Positions 28,464 through 37,715 of a DNA stretch of 64,000 nt are shown here, piece after piece. The notes under the pieces are model-generated. The model worked only from the letters and a program-made list of their open reading frames with translations. It was not told the origin of the DNA and did no database searches. The position numbers and the translations under genes were made by a program. How positions within the stretch are numbered: position 1 is the first letter of the stretch; each line of letters starts with the position of its first letter. This DNA comes from Marichromatium bheemlicum (GTDB lineage: Bacteria > Pseudomonadota > Gammaproteobacteria > Chromatiales > Chromatiaceae). The DNA is taken from NCBI RefSeq assembly GCF_012276755.1, contig NZ_JAAXKX010000009.1, forward strand, positions 1 through 64,000, in the 5' to 3' direction.

Positions 28464-31166
28464 TTAGCGCCTGACCGCGTTGATCAGGGTATCGAAGATG
28501 GTACTGGTGGTGGCAATCACCTGTGCCGAGGCCTGATAGGCCTGCTGGTAGCGCAACAGATTGGCCGCTTCCTCGTCGAGGTTCACCCCAGAGATCGACT
28601 CACGCTGGGCCTGGGCCGACTCGAGCTGGGTGGCGCTGGCGTCGCGCACGATCTGCGCCTGACGGGTCTGAGTGCCGACCTCCGAGATCAGGCTGTTGTA
28701 ACCATTCTGGATGCTCTCGTCGCCCTCCAGGACACGTGCGTCCTGGAGCTGGGTCAGCTCGAGCATGTTGCGGTTGTCGCCGGTGCGCTGGGTGTTGCCG
28801 GAGATCTCGAAGACCTCGCCATCATTGGGTGCACGTTCGAGGGTGACCTCCCAACCATTGGCGGCGATGGTCACTCGCCCATCGGCGCTCCCGCTCACCG
28901 CCGAGGTCGGCAGCGGCACGCCATCGAGGCTGTACTGGAAGGTGGTGGCGTCGTAGCTGAGTTCGACGGTATCGGCAAAACGCGGGTGCTCGCGGTCGGT
29001 CACCCGCACCTCGGCGGCGCTGACACCATTGGCCGGATCGGGATAGACGGCGATCTCGGCAAGGCCGCCGATGTCGAACTGGTCTCCCGCGGCGGGCTGC
29101 GAGTCGAGGGTCAGCGCCCAGCCGCCGGCGGTGATGGTGGTGGTATTGCCGTCCGGCGCCACCTCGACCGCCGAATTCGGCAGCACGGTGCCGTCGAGGA
29201 CGTAGTTGGTGCCGTTGAAGGCCAGAGTCGAAGGCGTCGAGAAATCCGCCTCGGGATCGGTGACGCGGCTCTCGAGCACCGCTGCCGTGCCAGTGTTGCC
29301 GGCGTTCGGCGTCACCGCCAAGGTGCCGCCGCCACCGACGGTGAAGCGATCACCGGCGATCCAATCGTTCTGCAGCTCGAGCTGCCAGCCGTTGGCGGTG
29401 ATTTGGATGTTGCCCGAGGGCAGCGTGGTGAGATCCGGTGGTGTCAGGGCAACGCCGTCGAGGGTGTAGTCGGTGCCGTCGAACTCGATCACCACCTCGT
29501 TGAGCAAATCGGGGTCAGTGGTGTCGGTGACACTGCGGCTGACCACCTCCGGGCGCAGATTGCCCTCATCGAGGGCAATGTCGACGCCGCCATTGCCGGC
29601 GACGGAGAACTCGTCGCCGACCTCGGGCGTGCCATCGAGGGTCAGCGCCCAACCGTTGGCGCTGATAGTGGTGAAACCCTGCTCGTCGACGTTGACCGCG
29701 CTCGGCGGCAACTCGACGCCATCGAGGGTATAGCCATAGCCGTTGTAGCCGACCACGGCGCTGTTGAGCAGCCGCGGATCGTCGCCGTCAACGGCGACGA
29801 TCGAGGTGATCTGCGCCGTGCCGGCATTGAGATCGCCGGCATCGGCGACCATGGCCCCGGCGGCGGCGATCTTCTCCGGGTCGCGGATCGCGACCGCCAC
29901 CGAGTCGGCGGCATAACGCGTCGGCTGGATCAACCACTGATCGCGTGACGCAGCCTCCGAGATATCGCTGGTATCGATCCGCAACCCACCACCGATCAGC
30001 ACATTCGAATCGTCCGGGTCGAGGGTCAAGGGGATATCGGTACCATCAGGCAGGGTCTCGAGGCGGTAGGCACTACCGGTAAAACGCAGCTGGTAGTCGC
30101 TCGGCGTCAACGCACCAACGTCCTCGATGGTGACCTCGATCTGACCACTCGCGCCATTCCCCGGGGTCGGGAAGACATCGGGCTCTGGTAGGGAGAAGAG
30201 CTCACCGCCAAGATTGCCGTCCCGATCGATGCCAAGGGCATGCTGCTCGTTGAACGCCGTCCCCAGGTTGAGCGCGATGAAGCCCAGGGTGTTCTGCGCC
30301 TGATCAAGGATGTTCGAGCGGGTCTCGAGCATGGCGCCGAGCTCACCGCCGGTCATGAAGCGCGAGATGTTCACCGGCGGGTGATCCCCCGAGACCTGAA
30401 GACCGATCTCGAGGTTGCCGTCGCCGGAGAAGGAGCGAGCGACCAGCTCACGGGCCTCGGCGCCGACGACCAGCGACTGACCGTTACCGATGAAGACGTT
30501 GATCGAACCGTCGTTCTGCACCGTGGTGTTGAGATCGACCTTCGCGGCGAGTTGATTGAGCAGCAGATCACGCTGGTCGAGCAGGTCGTTGGGCTGGCTG
30601 CCGCGCGAATCACCGGTGACGATCTGGGTGTTGAGTTCGGCGATCGCACCGGAGATCTGGTTGATCTCGTCGACGCTGGCGCGGATCTGACCGTTGAGCA
30701 GACCGCGCTGCTCCTGGAGTTCGCCACTGACGCGCGAGAACCGCTCGACGAGGCTGTCGGCCTCGCCGATCATGGCGGTGCGCGCCGCGATCGAGGTGGG
30801 GTCGTCGGCGACGTCTTGGACAGCGGCGAAGTAGTTCTCGAGCACCGGCGCCATGCCGGTGGTGGCGTCGGCGAGCAGGCTGTCGACACGCTCGGCGAAG
30901 CCGGCACGAACCGAGCCATAGCCGTTGTCCGAGAGGCTGGTGCGCAGCCGTGCATCGACCAGGTCATCCTGGATGCGGCGGATACCGTCGACACCGACCC
31001 CCTGACCGACGTAGTAACCACCGGTGAACTGGGGCGTGCGGGTACTAAAGTCGACCCGCTGGCGGGTATAACCCTCGGTGGCGGCATTGGCGATGTTGTG
31101 TCCGGTGGTGGCGAGCGCACGCTGGAAGGCCTGCAGCCCCGATACCCCCGTCCCGAGAATACTCAT
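28464..31166 (-). CDS. flgK: flagellar hook-filament junction protein FlgK
   Basis: FlgK (HAP1) is the first junction protein on the hook and is exported by the flagellar apparatus. N-terminal MSILGTGVSGLQAFQRALATTGHNIANA and C-terminal LLRYQQAYQASAQVIATTSTIFDTLI are the conserved coiled ends. At 900 residues it is over 300 longer than the E. coli protein. The excess is four tandem modules of 88-89 residues (about 449-795). A sigma-28 promoter lies upstream within the end of flgJ, so flgKL is a late transcription unit inside the larger operon. Confidence 0.96.
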   Translation of the reverse strand: MSILGTGVSGLQAFQRALATTGHNIANAATEGYTRQRVDFSTRTPQFTGGYYVGQGVGVDGIRRIQDDLVDARLRTSLSDNGYGSVRAGFAERVDSLLADATTGMAPVLENYFAAVQDVADDPTSIAARTAMIGEADSLVERFSRVSGELQEQRGLLNGQIRASVDEINQISGAIAELNTQIVTGDSRGSQPNDLLDQRDLLLNQLAAKVDLNTTVQNDGSINVFIGNGQSLVVGAEARELVARSFSGDGNLEIGLQVSGDHPPVNISRFMTGGELGAMLETRSNILDQAQNTLGFIALNLGTAFNEQHALGIDRDGNLGGELFSLPEPDVFPTPGNGASGQIEVTIEDVGALTPSDYQLRFTGSAYRLETLPDGTDIPLTLDPDDSNVLIGGGLRIDTSDISEAASRDQWLIQPTRYAADSVAVAIRDPEKIAAAGAMVADAGDLNAGTAQITSIVAVDGDDPRLLNSAVVGYNGYGYTLDGVELPPSAVNVDEQGFTTISANGWALTLDGTPEVGDEFSVAGNGGVDIALDEGNLRPEVVSRSVTDTTDPDLLNEVVIEFDGTDYTLDGVALTPPDLTTLPSGNIQITANGWQLELQNDWIAGDRFTVGGGGTLAVTPNAGNTGTAAVLESRVTDPEADFSTPSTLAFNGTNYVLDGTVLPNSAVEVAPDGNTTTITAGGWALTLDSQPAAGDQFDIGGLAEIAVYPDPANGVSAAEVRVTDREHPRFADTVELSYDATTFQYSLDGVPLPTSAVSGSADGRVTIAANGWEVTLERAPNDGEVFEISGNTQRTGDNRNMLELTQLQDARVLEGDESIQNGYNSLISEVGTQTRQAQIVRDASATQLESAQAQRESISGVNLDEEAANLLRYQQAYQASAQVIATTSTIFDTLINAVRR
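28782..29822 (-). repeat. four 88-89 residue modules in FlgK
   Basis: (N/G)GW motifs at residues 504, 592, 681 and 770 mark modules spaced 88, 89 and 89 residues. Each has a V(T/D)D start, a Y-x-LDG-x-x-LP strand pair, an (A/G)xGWxLxL turn and a G(D/E)xF-x-(I/V)-x-G end. The copies are diverged at DNA level, so they are old duplications. Codon use is like the rest of the genome. Confidence 0.9.
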
Positions 31167-31264
31167 ACCCGTCTCCCGTGGATCTGCCGGTTGATGGATG
31201 CCAGGGTGCCGTCAACCAGGATCGACCACCCGCTTGGGCCGTGATGAAGAATACGCCGCACCCC

Positions 31265-32320
31265 CTACCCCCGTGCCTGAGTCTTATCGGCCTGGGCACG
31301 AGAAACTTGAGTCGCACCAGTCGCTTCCGCGGCCTGCTCGGCACTCATCCGTTGCAGCCTGGCGTGGATGCTGAGGACCTTTTCAGCATAGCGCGGATCG
31401 GTAGCATAGCCGGCGCGCTGCAACCCACGCACGAAATCGCGCGGCGAGTCGGCACTGGCCAGCGCATCACCATAACGAGGATTGCGCTGGAGGAAATCGA
31501 CATAGTCCTCGAATGAGCCAGCGGGACTCGGGTAGGCCCGGAAACGCGCCTGTTCGCGCCGCGCCACGCCGTCACGATACTCGAGCGTGCCGACCGAGAC
31601 CCGCTCGCCCTCCCAGGCGCGATTGGCCTTGATGCCGAAGAGGTTGAAGCTGCTGCTACCGTCGGCATGACGCGGCACGTGCTTCCCCCAACCGGTCTCC
31701 AGCGCCGACTGCGCGAGCAACACGTGCGGGTCGACCCCCAGGCGCGCGGCGGCCTGCTCGGCGTGCGGGGCGAGATAGTCGAGGAACTCCTGCGCATCAC
31801 GCGGCGGCCAACGCCCCGCGCCGGCGCGGGCGATGCCCGTCGAGGTCGCACCCGGGGCGGCCTCCTCGTTCCGGGCGGTCGATGCCGCATCGGTCGAGGT
31901 CGCCGCCGGGTGCATCCGCCGCAACCAAGGGGTGCGCTCGGGGACGCTGAGGGTGCGTTCGGCGCCGGCCTCGGGATCGAGCGCCTGCCCCGCCGGCGAG
32001 AGCTGGCGTAGCAGCGCCTGACGGATGCCCAGCCCCCGCCCCTCGCTCAGGTTGGCGGCGATCTGCTGATCGTGCATCTCCTGGTACATGCGGCTGTGCT
32101 GCGAGTCGAGGATGCCCTCGCCGAGCGAGGCGGTGCGCATCTGCTTGAGCATCTGCCCGACCAGCAGCGACTCGAAGGCGCGCGCGGCGGTATCGAGCGC
32201 GGCGGCATCGTTGCGCCGCACCACGGTACCGAGCGATTTCAGGCTCGCCGGGTCAGCGGCCAGACGGTTACCGAGGCCCGCCCGGGCGGTGAGCGCAGAG
32301 CTGGAGTCGAGCGGCAGCAT
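31265..32320 (-). CDS. flgJ: rod cap / peptidoglycan hydrolase FlgJ
   Basis: FlgJ caps the growing rod in the periplasm and opens peptidoglycan. The 351-residue protein has the N-terminal rod-binding domain (about 1-105; AARAFESLLVGQMLKQMRTAS) and a linker. The C-terminal GH73 glucosaminidase domain (about 175-330) has the active-site segment LLAQSALETGWGKHVPRHADG, with the likely catalytic Glu in ALETGWG. The bifunctional form is typical of beta- and gammaproteobacteria. The last 45 bp of the gene overlap a FliA promoter for flgKL. Confidence 0.95.
   Translation of the reverse strand: MLPLDSSSALTARAGLGNRLAADPASLKSLGTVVRRNDAAALDTAARAFESLLVGQMLKQMRTASLGEGILDSQHSRMYQEMHDQQIAANLSEGRGLGIRQALLRQLSPAGQALDPEAGAERTLSVPERTPWLRRMHPAATSTDAASTARNEEAAPGATSTGIARAGAGRWPPRDAQEFLDYLAPHAEQAAARLGVDPHVLLAQSALETGWGKHVPRHADGSSSFNLFGIKANRAWEGERVSVGTLEYRDGVARREQARFRAYPSPAGSFEDYVDFLQRNPRYGDALASADSPRDFVRGLQRAGYATDPRYAEKVLSIHARLQRMSAEQAAEATGATQVSRAQADKTQARG
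31282..31308 (-). promoter_or_regulatory. sigma-28 (FliA) promoter for flgKL
   Basis: Minus strand TCAAGTTT, 11-bp spacer, GCCGATAA: 15 of 16 positions match the enterobacterial FliA consensus TAAAGTTT-N11-GCCGATAA. It lies inside the 3' end of flgJ. The predicted start near 31275 gives a leader of about 110 nt before the flgK ATG. Confidence 0.82.
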
Positions 32321-32322
32321 GG

Positions 32323-33465
32323 CTAGATCACCACCAGCTCGGCGCGCAACGCGCCGGCCTCGCGCAGCGCCTCGAGGATCGAGACCAGGTCACCGGGCGC
32401 GGCGCCGACGTTGTTGACCGCACGCACGATCTCGTCGAGTGAGGTCCCCGGGGCGAACAGGAACATGCGGTTGTTCTCCTCGGTCACGTCGATGTCGGTA
32501 TCGGGCACCACCGCGGTCTGACCACCGCCGAGCGGTTGCGGCTGCGAGACCAGCGCGTCCTCGCTGATGGTCACGGTGAGGCTGCCGTGCGAGACGGCGG
32601 CGGGATAGACCTGCACCCCGGAACCGATGACCACGGTACCGGTGCGTGAGTTGATCACCACCCGGGCGGCGGGCTCGCCGGTCTCCACCTCCAGGTTCTC
32701 CAGGGTGGCGACAAAGTCGACCCGACGCCCCGGGTCGGCCGGGGCATGGATCTGCACTGAGGAGGCGTCCATCGGCTGGGCGACATCGTTGCCGAAGGTG
32801 CGATTGACCGCCTCGGCAAGCCGGCTGGCGGTGGTGAAGTCAGGACGATGCAGGTTCATCACCATCAGCCCGCCCTGGGCGAAGGCGCTCGGCACCTCGC
32901 GCTCGACCGTCGCGCCCCGGGGAATACGGCCGACGCTCGGGACATTGACGGTGACCCGACTGCCGTCGGCGCCCTCGACACCGAAACCACCGACGATCAG
33001 ATTACCCTGTGCCATGGCATAGATCTCACCATCGGCGCCCTTGAGCGGGGTCATCAGCAAGGTGCCACCGCGCAGGCTCTTGGCGTTACCCATCGACGAG
33101 ACGGTGATGTCGATGCGCTGCCCCGGCTTGGCAAAGGGCTGCAGATCTGCAGTCACCATCACCGCAGCGACGTTCTTGAGCTGGGGGTTGACATCGGCCG
33201 GCACGGTGATGCCGAGCTGGCCGAGCATGTTCTTCATGGTCTGGATGGTGAAGGGGGTCTGGGTGGTCTGGTCACCGGTGCCGTCGAGCCCGACGACCAG
33301 GCCATAGCCGAGCAGCTGATTGTCGCGCACACCGGAGATGGTGGCGAGGTCCTTGACCCGCGTCATCCTGACATCATCCGGGGCCTCGATATTGCCTGCC
33401 AACGCCAGTGGCGCCAGCAGGCAAAAGAGCAGCGAGAGCAGCAAGGCGCGACTGCGATCGTTCAT
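32323..33465 (-). CDS. flgI: flagellar P-ring protein FlgI
   Basis: FlgI forms the periplasmic P ring around the rod. I choose the start at 33465 ([14 protein letters not shown]) because AAGAGG lies 7 bp upstream, giving 380 residues; an ATG six codons earlier has poor spacing. The signal peptide ends near LALA-G. The mature part shows the family opening [20 protein letters not shown] and [13 protein letters not shown]. FlgA, its assembly chaperone, is encoded at 41.6 kb. Confidence 0.96.
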   Translation of the reverse strand: MNDRSRALLLSLLFCLLAPLALAGNIEAPDDVRMTRVKDLATISGVRDNQLLGYGLVVGLDGTGDQTTQTPFTIQTMKNMLGQLGITVPADVNPQLKNVAAVMVTADLQPFAKPGQRIDITVSSMGNAKSLRGGTLLMTPLKGADGEIYAMAQGNLIVGGFGVEGADGSRVTVNVPSVGRIPRGATVEREVPSAFAQGGLMVMNLHRPDFTTASRLAEAVNRTFGNDVAQPMDASSVQIHAPADPGRRVDFVATLENLEVETGEPAARVVINSRTGTVVIGSGVQVYPAAVSHGSLTVTISEDALVSQPQPLGGGQTAVVPDTDIDVTEENNRMFLFAPGTSLDEIVRAVNNVGAAPGDLVSILEALREAGALRAELVVI

Positions 33466-33486
33466 GTCAAACCTCTTGCCCATCCC

Positions 33487-34179
33487 TCAGAAGGGGAACA
33501 GCGGGCTGTTGGCGATGCGGGTGAGCCATCCCGGGCCATTGCTGTCGGCCAGCGCCCCGGTGCCGCCGTAGTAGATCTGGGCGTTGGCGACCTGGGTCGA
33601 TTGCACCGTATTGCTGGCGCTGATGTCGACCGGGCGCACGATCCCGCGCAACCGGACGTATTCCTGCCCCTGGTTGATCCCCAGCCATTTCTCGCCCTGC
33701 ACCACCAGGTTGCCGTTGGGCAGTACCTGGGCGACGGTCACAGTGATGCTACCGGTGAGTTGGTTGCTCTGCTTGGAGTCACCGGCACCGTCGAAGGTGC
33801 GCCCGGCGTTCGATTCGGCGGCGAACAGCGAAGCACCGCCGGCGGTCACCGGACGACCGGCAATGCTGACGCTGCCGAGATCCATCGAATAGCCGGAGTC
33901 CTTGGAGGTCGAGGTCTCGGCGGTCTTCTGGGCATTGGTGCTCTCGTCGAGTTCGACGGTGAGGATGTCGCCGACCCGCCGCGCCTTGTAGTCCTCGAAC
34001 AGGGTCTTGGCCTGCGCCTGCTGGAAGATCGCGCCGGTATTGAAGGCGCTGGCGGCCGCGGTGGACGGCGCCACCGGCTGATACTCGGGCGAGTCGCCGG
34101 GGCGCGGCGGATCGAGGCTGGCACACCCGGAGAGTGCGGTGGAGAGTAGTGCCAGTGTCATCAAGGGGCGGGTGTTCAT
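33487..34179 (-). CDS. flgH: flagellar L-ring lipoprotein FlgH
   Basis: FlgH builds the outer-membrane L ring. The 230-residue precursor has a lipoprotein signal peptide with lipobox LSGC and lipidated Cys19. The mature domain shows FEDYKARRVGDILTVEL and the conserved NGNLVVQGEKWLGINQGQEY with VRPVDISASNTV. The length matches the family. It lies 21 bp from flgI and 20 bp from flgG in the rod-ring operon. Confidence 0.96.
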   Translation of the reverse strand: MNTRPLMTLALLSTALSGCASLDPPRPGDSPEYQPVAPSTAAASAFNTGAIFQQAQAKTLFEDYKARRVGDILTVELDESTNAQKTAETSTSKDSGYSMDLGSVSIAGRPVTAGGASLFAAESNAGRTFDGAGDSKQSNQLTGSITVTVAQVLPNGNLVVQGEKWLGINQGQEYVRLRGIVRPVDISASNTVQSTQVANAQIYYGGTGALADSNGPGWLTRIANSPLFPF

Positions 34180-34199
34180 GCGGTGCCTCGTCCCGGCCG

Positions 34200-34991
34200 T
34201 CAGCGGGCCAGGTTGTTGTTGACGAACTGCAACATCTGATCGGCGGCGGAGACGGCCTTGGAGTTGACCTCGTAGGCGCGCTGAGTCTCGATCATGTTGA
34301 CCAGTTCCTCGGCGATGTTGACATTGCTGCTCTCGAGGGTGCCCTGGATCACGGTGCCGATGCCGTTGAGACCAGGGTTGGACTGCTGCGCCGCGCCCGA
34401 GGCGCCGGTCTCGAGGAACAGGTTCTCGCCCATCGGCTGCAGCCCGGCGGGGTTGATGAAATCGGCCAGCTGGATGATCCCCAGCTCCACCCCTTCTGGC
34501 TGGTTGGGCAGCTGGGCGGTGACGGTCCCGTCCTTGCCGATGGTCAGCGACTGGGTGTCCTCGGGGACCACCAGCCCCGGCTGCAGCGGATAGCCGTTGG
34601 ACATCACCACCTCGCCGTCGGCGTTGAGCTGGAAGGAGCCGTCGCGGGTGTAGCCGATCTCACCGTTGGGCAGCAGGATCTGGAAGAAGCCGCGCCCCTC
34701 GATGGCCATGTCGAGGGCGTTCTCGGTCTGGATCAGGTTGCCCTGATTGAATAGCTTCTCAGTGGCCACGGTGCGCACGCCGGTCCCCAGGGTCAGGCCC
34801 GAGGGCAGCTGTGCCTCTTGGGTGGCCTGGGCACCGGGCTGGCGCACGGTCTGGTAGAGCAGGTCCTCGAACACCGCCCGCCCCTTCTTGAAGCCGGTGG
34901 TGTTGACGTTGGCGAGGTTGTTGGAGACGACCGACATGCGCGTCTGCTGCGCATCGAGTCCGGTCTTGGCGACCCAGAGGGCACGATTCAT
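34200..34991 (-). CDS. flgG: distal rod protein FlgG
   Basis: FlgG forms the distal rod that passes through the P and L rings. The 263-residue length fits the roughly 260-residue family. The N-terminal helix MNRALWVAKTGLDAQQTRMS leads into NNLANVNTTGFKKGRAVFEDLLYQ, the FlgG-specific segment that fixes rod rigidity. The C-terminal LVNMIETQRAYEVNSKAVSAAD is the conserved partner helix. It is exported without a signal peptide by the flagellar type III apparatus. Confidence 0.97.
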   Translation of the reverse strand: MNRALWVAKTGLDAQQTRMSVVSNNLANVNTTGFKKGRAVFEDLLYQTVRQPGAQATQEAQLPSGLTLGTGVRTVATEKLFNQGNLIQTENALDMAIEGRGFFQILLPNGEIGYTRDGSFQLNADGEVVMSNGYPLQPGLVVPEDTQSLTIGKDGTVTAQLPNQPEGVELGIIQLADFINPAGLQPMGENLFLETGASGAAQQSNPGLNGIGTVIQGTLESSNVNIAEELVNMIETQRAYEVNSKAVSAADQMLQFVNNNLAR

Positions 34992-35021
34992 GGTGCAGCT
35001 CCTGTCATGGCGCGGACGCGG

Positions 35022-35762
35022 TTAACTGATCCCCAGCAGTCGATTGCTGGTCTGTTCGAGACTGTCGGCGGTATCCATCATCTTGACCTGCATCTCGAAG
35101 TGCCGGGAAAGCTCCATCAGCCGGGTAAGCGCCGCCACGGTATTGACGTTGCTACCCTCGAGCATCCCGGTGACGACCTGGACATCGGCATCCGGCGGCA
35201 CCGGTTGACCATCCTTTGCACGAATCAGGCCATCATCCGTGCGCATCAGGTTGTCGGTGTCGGGGTTGACCAGGCGGATGCGCTCGACCGCAGCCAAGGT
35301 GTTGGGGGCGGCGCCTTGCGGGCGCACGGTGATGGTGCCGTCGGTACCGATCAGGATCGACTCGAAGGGCGGCACCGCGATCGGCCCGCCGTCACCGAGC
35401 ACCGGCAACCCGCGCTCGGTACGCAGGATGCCGACGTTGTCGACGTGCAGGTTGCCGGCACGAGTGTAGGCCTCACCCCCGTCCGGCGCCTGGACGGCGA
35501 TGAAGCCCTCGCCGCGGACGGCGACATCGAGATCGCGCCCGGTGCTCTGCAACGGCCCCGGGGTGAAGTCAATGGCCTCGTTGCCGACCTGTACATAGTC
35601 GCGCGACGGATACACCGGCCCGCGCACCGGCGCGGTGTAGGCATCGGCCAGCGCCTGACGGAAGCCATGGGTGTCGGCATTGGCCAGGTTGTGGTTGTTG
35701 ATGCTCTGGGCGTAGAGATTCTCCTTGGCCCCGGACATCGCGATGTACAGAAAACGATCCAT
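35022..35762 (-). CDS. flgF: proximal rod protein FlgF
   Basis: FlgF is one of the proximal rod subunits. The 246-residue protein begins MDRFLYIAMSGAKENLYAQS, and NNHNLANADTHGFRQALAD carries the rod-family motif. The C-terminal helix has LTRLMELSRHFEMQVKMMDTAD, typical of FlgF. It lies between flgE (23 bp) and flgG (30 bp) in canonical order. It is exported through the flagellar gate without a cleaved signal. Confidence 0.96.
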   Translation of the reverse strand: MDRFLYIAMSGAKENLYAQSINNHNLANADTHGFRQALADAYTAPVRGPVYPSRDYVQVGNEAIDFTPGPLQSTGRDLDVAVRGEGFIAVQAPDGGEAYTRAGNLHVDNVGILRTERGLPVLGDGGPIAVPPFESILIGTDGTITVRPQGAAPNTLAAVERIRLVNPDTDNLMRTDDGLIRAKDGQPVPPDADVQVVTGMLEGSNVNTVAALTRLMELSRHFEMQVKMMDTADSLEQTSNRLLGIS

Positions 35763-35785
35763 GACTCAGCCCCGTGACCCGCGCC

Positions 35786-37639
35786 TTAGCGGATATTGAT
35801 GATGGTCTGGGTGATGGCGTCGGCCGTGGAGATGGTCTGCGCGTTGGCCTGATAGTTACGCTGCGCGACGATCAGGTTGACTAGTTCCTCGGCGAGATCG
35901 ACGTTCGAGGCCTCGAGCCCGCCCGACTGCACCAACCCCAGGCTGCTGGTGCCGGCCTCGCCATAGACCACATCACCGGCGGCAAAGGACTCCGCCCAAT
36001 TGTTGTCGCCGAGCTTGAGCAGGCCCTGCGGGTTGGTGAAGTTGGCCAACGCCACCTGCCCCAAGGCCGCCGCCTGACCGTTGGTGTAGCGCGCGAACAC
36101 CACCCCCGACTGATCGACATCGAACCCGACCAGACGCCCGGTAGTAAAGCCGTCTTGATTGAGGTCGTCGACCGAGTACTGAGGCCCGAACTGGGTGATG
36201 TCGGAGAAGTCGATCGAGACCACACCGGAGGCCTCTCCGGTCGCTGGATCGATCTCTCCGAGCTTACCGCCGTTGACCGGATCGTAGTTGGCCAGATCGA
36301 ATTCGAAATCAGTGGCCGTGGTCGGACTGGTCATCACCCCGTTGGAATCGAAGGTGAGCTTCACCGGGCCTTGCGGCTGCGGTGGCGACAGGTTGGAACC
36401 GGCGAGATCGACATAGGCCTCCCATTCCAGGGTGTTTTCCGTCTTGACGAAGTACATGGTCGCGGTACGCGGCGCACCGAGCGAATCGTAGAGGGTCAGC
36501 GAAGTCGAATATTGATATGAATTGGGGTCGGTTTGATCAAACTTCACCGGAGCGCCGGGCTCGAAGGCCAGGGTGAACTCGTCATCAACGGCTGGCACTC
36601 CTCCAGTTAGAGTCATTTGCCAACCATTCTCTTCAATGACGTGTTCACCAGCCACCACATTGGCCGTCACCAACCTACCGTTGAGTAGATATTCCTCTTC
36701 GCCTGTCACAGCATTAGCACCCTGATAAACGAGGGTCACAGGCTCGAGGATATCTGGGTTCGACGAATTGGTCACTGCGACATCGACATTGGTAACAGCC
36801 CCCGTGTTGCCAGCCGCCGCCTCGGCATTGAAGGAGGGCCCGATAGTGAATTGGTCTGTATCGGCCGGCGCGCCGAACAACTCCATCGACCAACCGTTAT
36901 AGGTGATGGTGGTTTTGTCACCACTGACGGTGACGTTCTCAGCCGGGATGACATTACCGCCATTATCAGTGTACTGGTTATTGGTCTCGTCATAAGTGAT
37001 GATATCGCCGGCCAGATAGGCTGGATTGCTGGAGTCAACCACAAAGACACGCGATTCAGTCACTGCACTACCACCAGCGAGCACGGCCGTCACGTCGATC
37101 ACCCCCGCCTCCTCGTCGACGATCTGCTCGGCCTCGGAACTGAGGTTGAGCGACATGTCCACCTCCGAGGTCGAGCGCGGCGGGTTGTCGCCGAACTCGA
37201 GACGCAGGTCGCTCAACTGGCCGGTGCTGAAATTGGGATCGGGGCTGTTCTCCTCGATCGGCGGGAACACCTGCAGGCGCTGACCGGCGCTGTTGACGAC
37301 GAAGCCGTCGCGATTGACCTGGAAGGCCCCGGCACGGGTATAGACCTGCTCGCCGTTGTCGTTGAGCACGAAGAAGCCCTCACCATTGATGGCGAGATCG
37401 AGGGCATTGTCGGTGAAGTCGATGTTGCCCTGGTTGAACTGCTGGGTCACCGCCTCCAGGCGCACGCCCGAACCGATGGCGGTCTTGGCGATGTCACCAT
37501 AGGAGTCGGCAAAGACATCGGCGAACTCGGCACGCGACTCCTTGAAACCGACGGTACCGGCGTTGGCAATGTTGTTACCCGTGACCTCGAGGTCGGCCGA
37601 GGCGGCGTTCAGACCACTGAGTCCGATGCGAAAAGGCAT
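35786..37639 (-). CDS. flgE: flagellar hook protein FlgE
   Basis: FlgE polymerises into the hook, the universal joint of the flagellum. The N terminus MPFRIGLSGLNAASADLEVTGNNIA and the C-terminal LVNLIVAQRNYQANAQTIST are conserved. At 617 residues it is about 200 longer than the E. coli protein. The excess (about 190-362) holds two modules of about 90 residues related to those of FlgK, with NGW at 248 and 338. The DNA of this insertion is AT-richer than its flanks. A GNN(I/L)AN motif and length order confirm FlgE rather than FlgF/G. Confidence 0.95.
   Translation of the reverse strand: MPFRIGLSGLNAASADLEVTGNNIANAGTVGFKESRAEFADVFADSYGDIAKTAIGSGVRLEAVTQQFNQGNIDFTDNALDLAINGEGFFVLNDNGEQVYTRAGAFQVNRDGFVVNSAGQRLQVFPPIEENSPDPNFSTGQLSDLRLEFGDNPPRSTSEVDMSLNLSSEAEQIVDEEAGVIDVTAVLAGGSAVTESRVFVVDSSNPAYLAGDIITYDETNNQYTDNGGNVIPAENVTVSGDKTTITYNGWSMELFGAPADTDQFTIGPSFNAEAAAGNTGAVTNVDVAVTNSSNPDILEPVTLVYQGANAVTGEEEYLLNGRLVTANVVAGEHVIEENGWQMTLTGGVPAVDDEFTLAFEPGAPVKFDQTDPNSYQYSTSLTLYDSLGAPRTATMYFVKTENTLEWEAYVDLAGSNLSPPQPQGPVKLTFDSNGVMTSPTTATDFEFDLANYDPVNGGKLGEIDPATGEASGVVSIDFSDITQFGPQYSVDDLNQDGFTTGRLVGFDVDQSGVVFARYTNGQAAALGQVALANFTNPQGLLKLGDNNWAESFAAGDVVYGEAGTSSLGLVQSGGLEASNVDLAEELVNLIVAQRNYQANAQTISTADAITQTIINIR
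36554..37072 (-). repeat. two 90-residue modules in FlgE related to FlgK modules
   Basis: NGW at residues 248 and 338, spaced 90. Module 1 reads TESRVFVVDSSNP... then DKTTITYNGWSMELFGAPAD and DQFTIG, closely paralleling FlgK module 3 (ESRV, TTTITAGGWALTLDSQPAAG, DQFDIG). The local DNA is lower in GC than the flanks. Confidence 0.8.
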
Positions 37640-37715
37640 GATGCGTCTCCTGAACTAGAGCTGATATCTGCGATGACGTCCCCGGGTCTGGTGACGCGCG
37701 GCCTCCATGCACACG

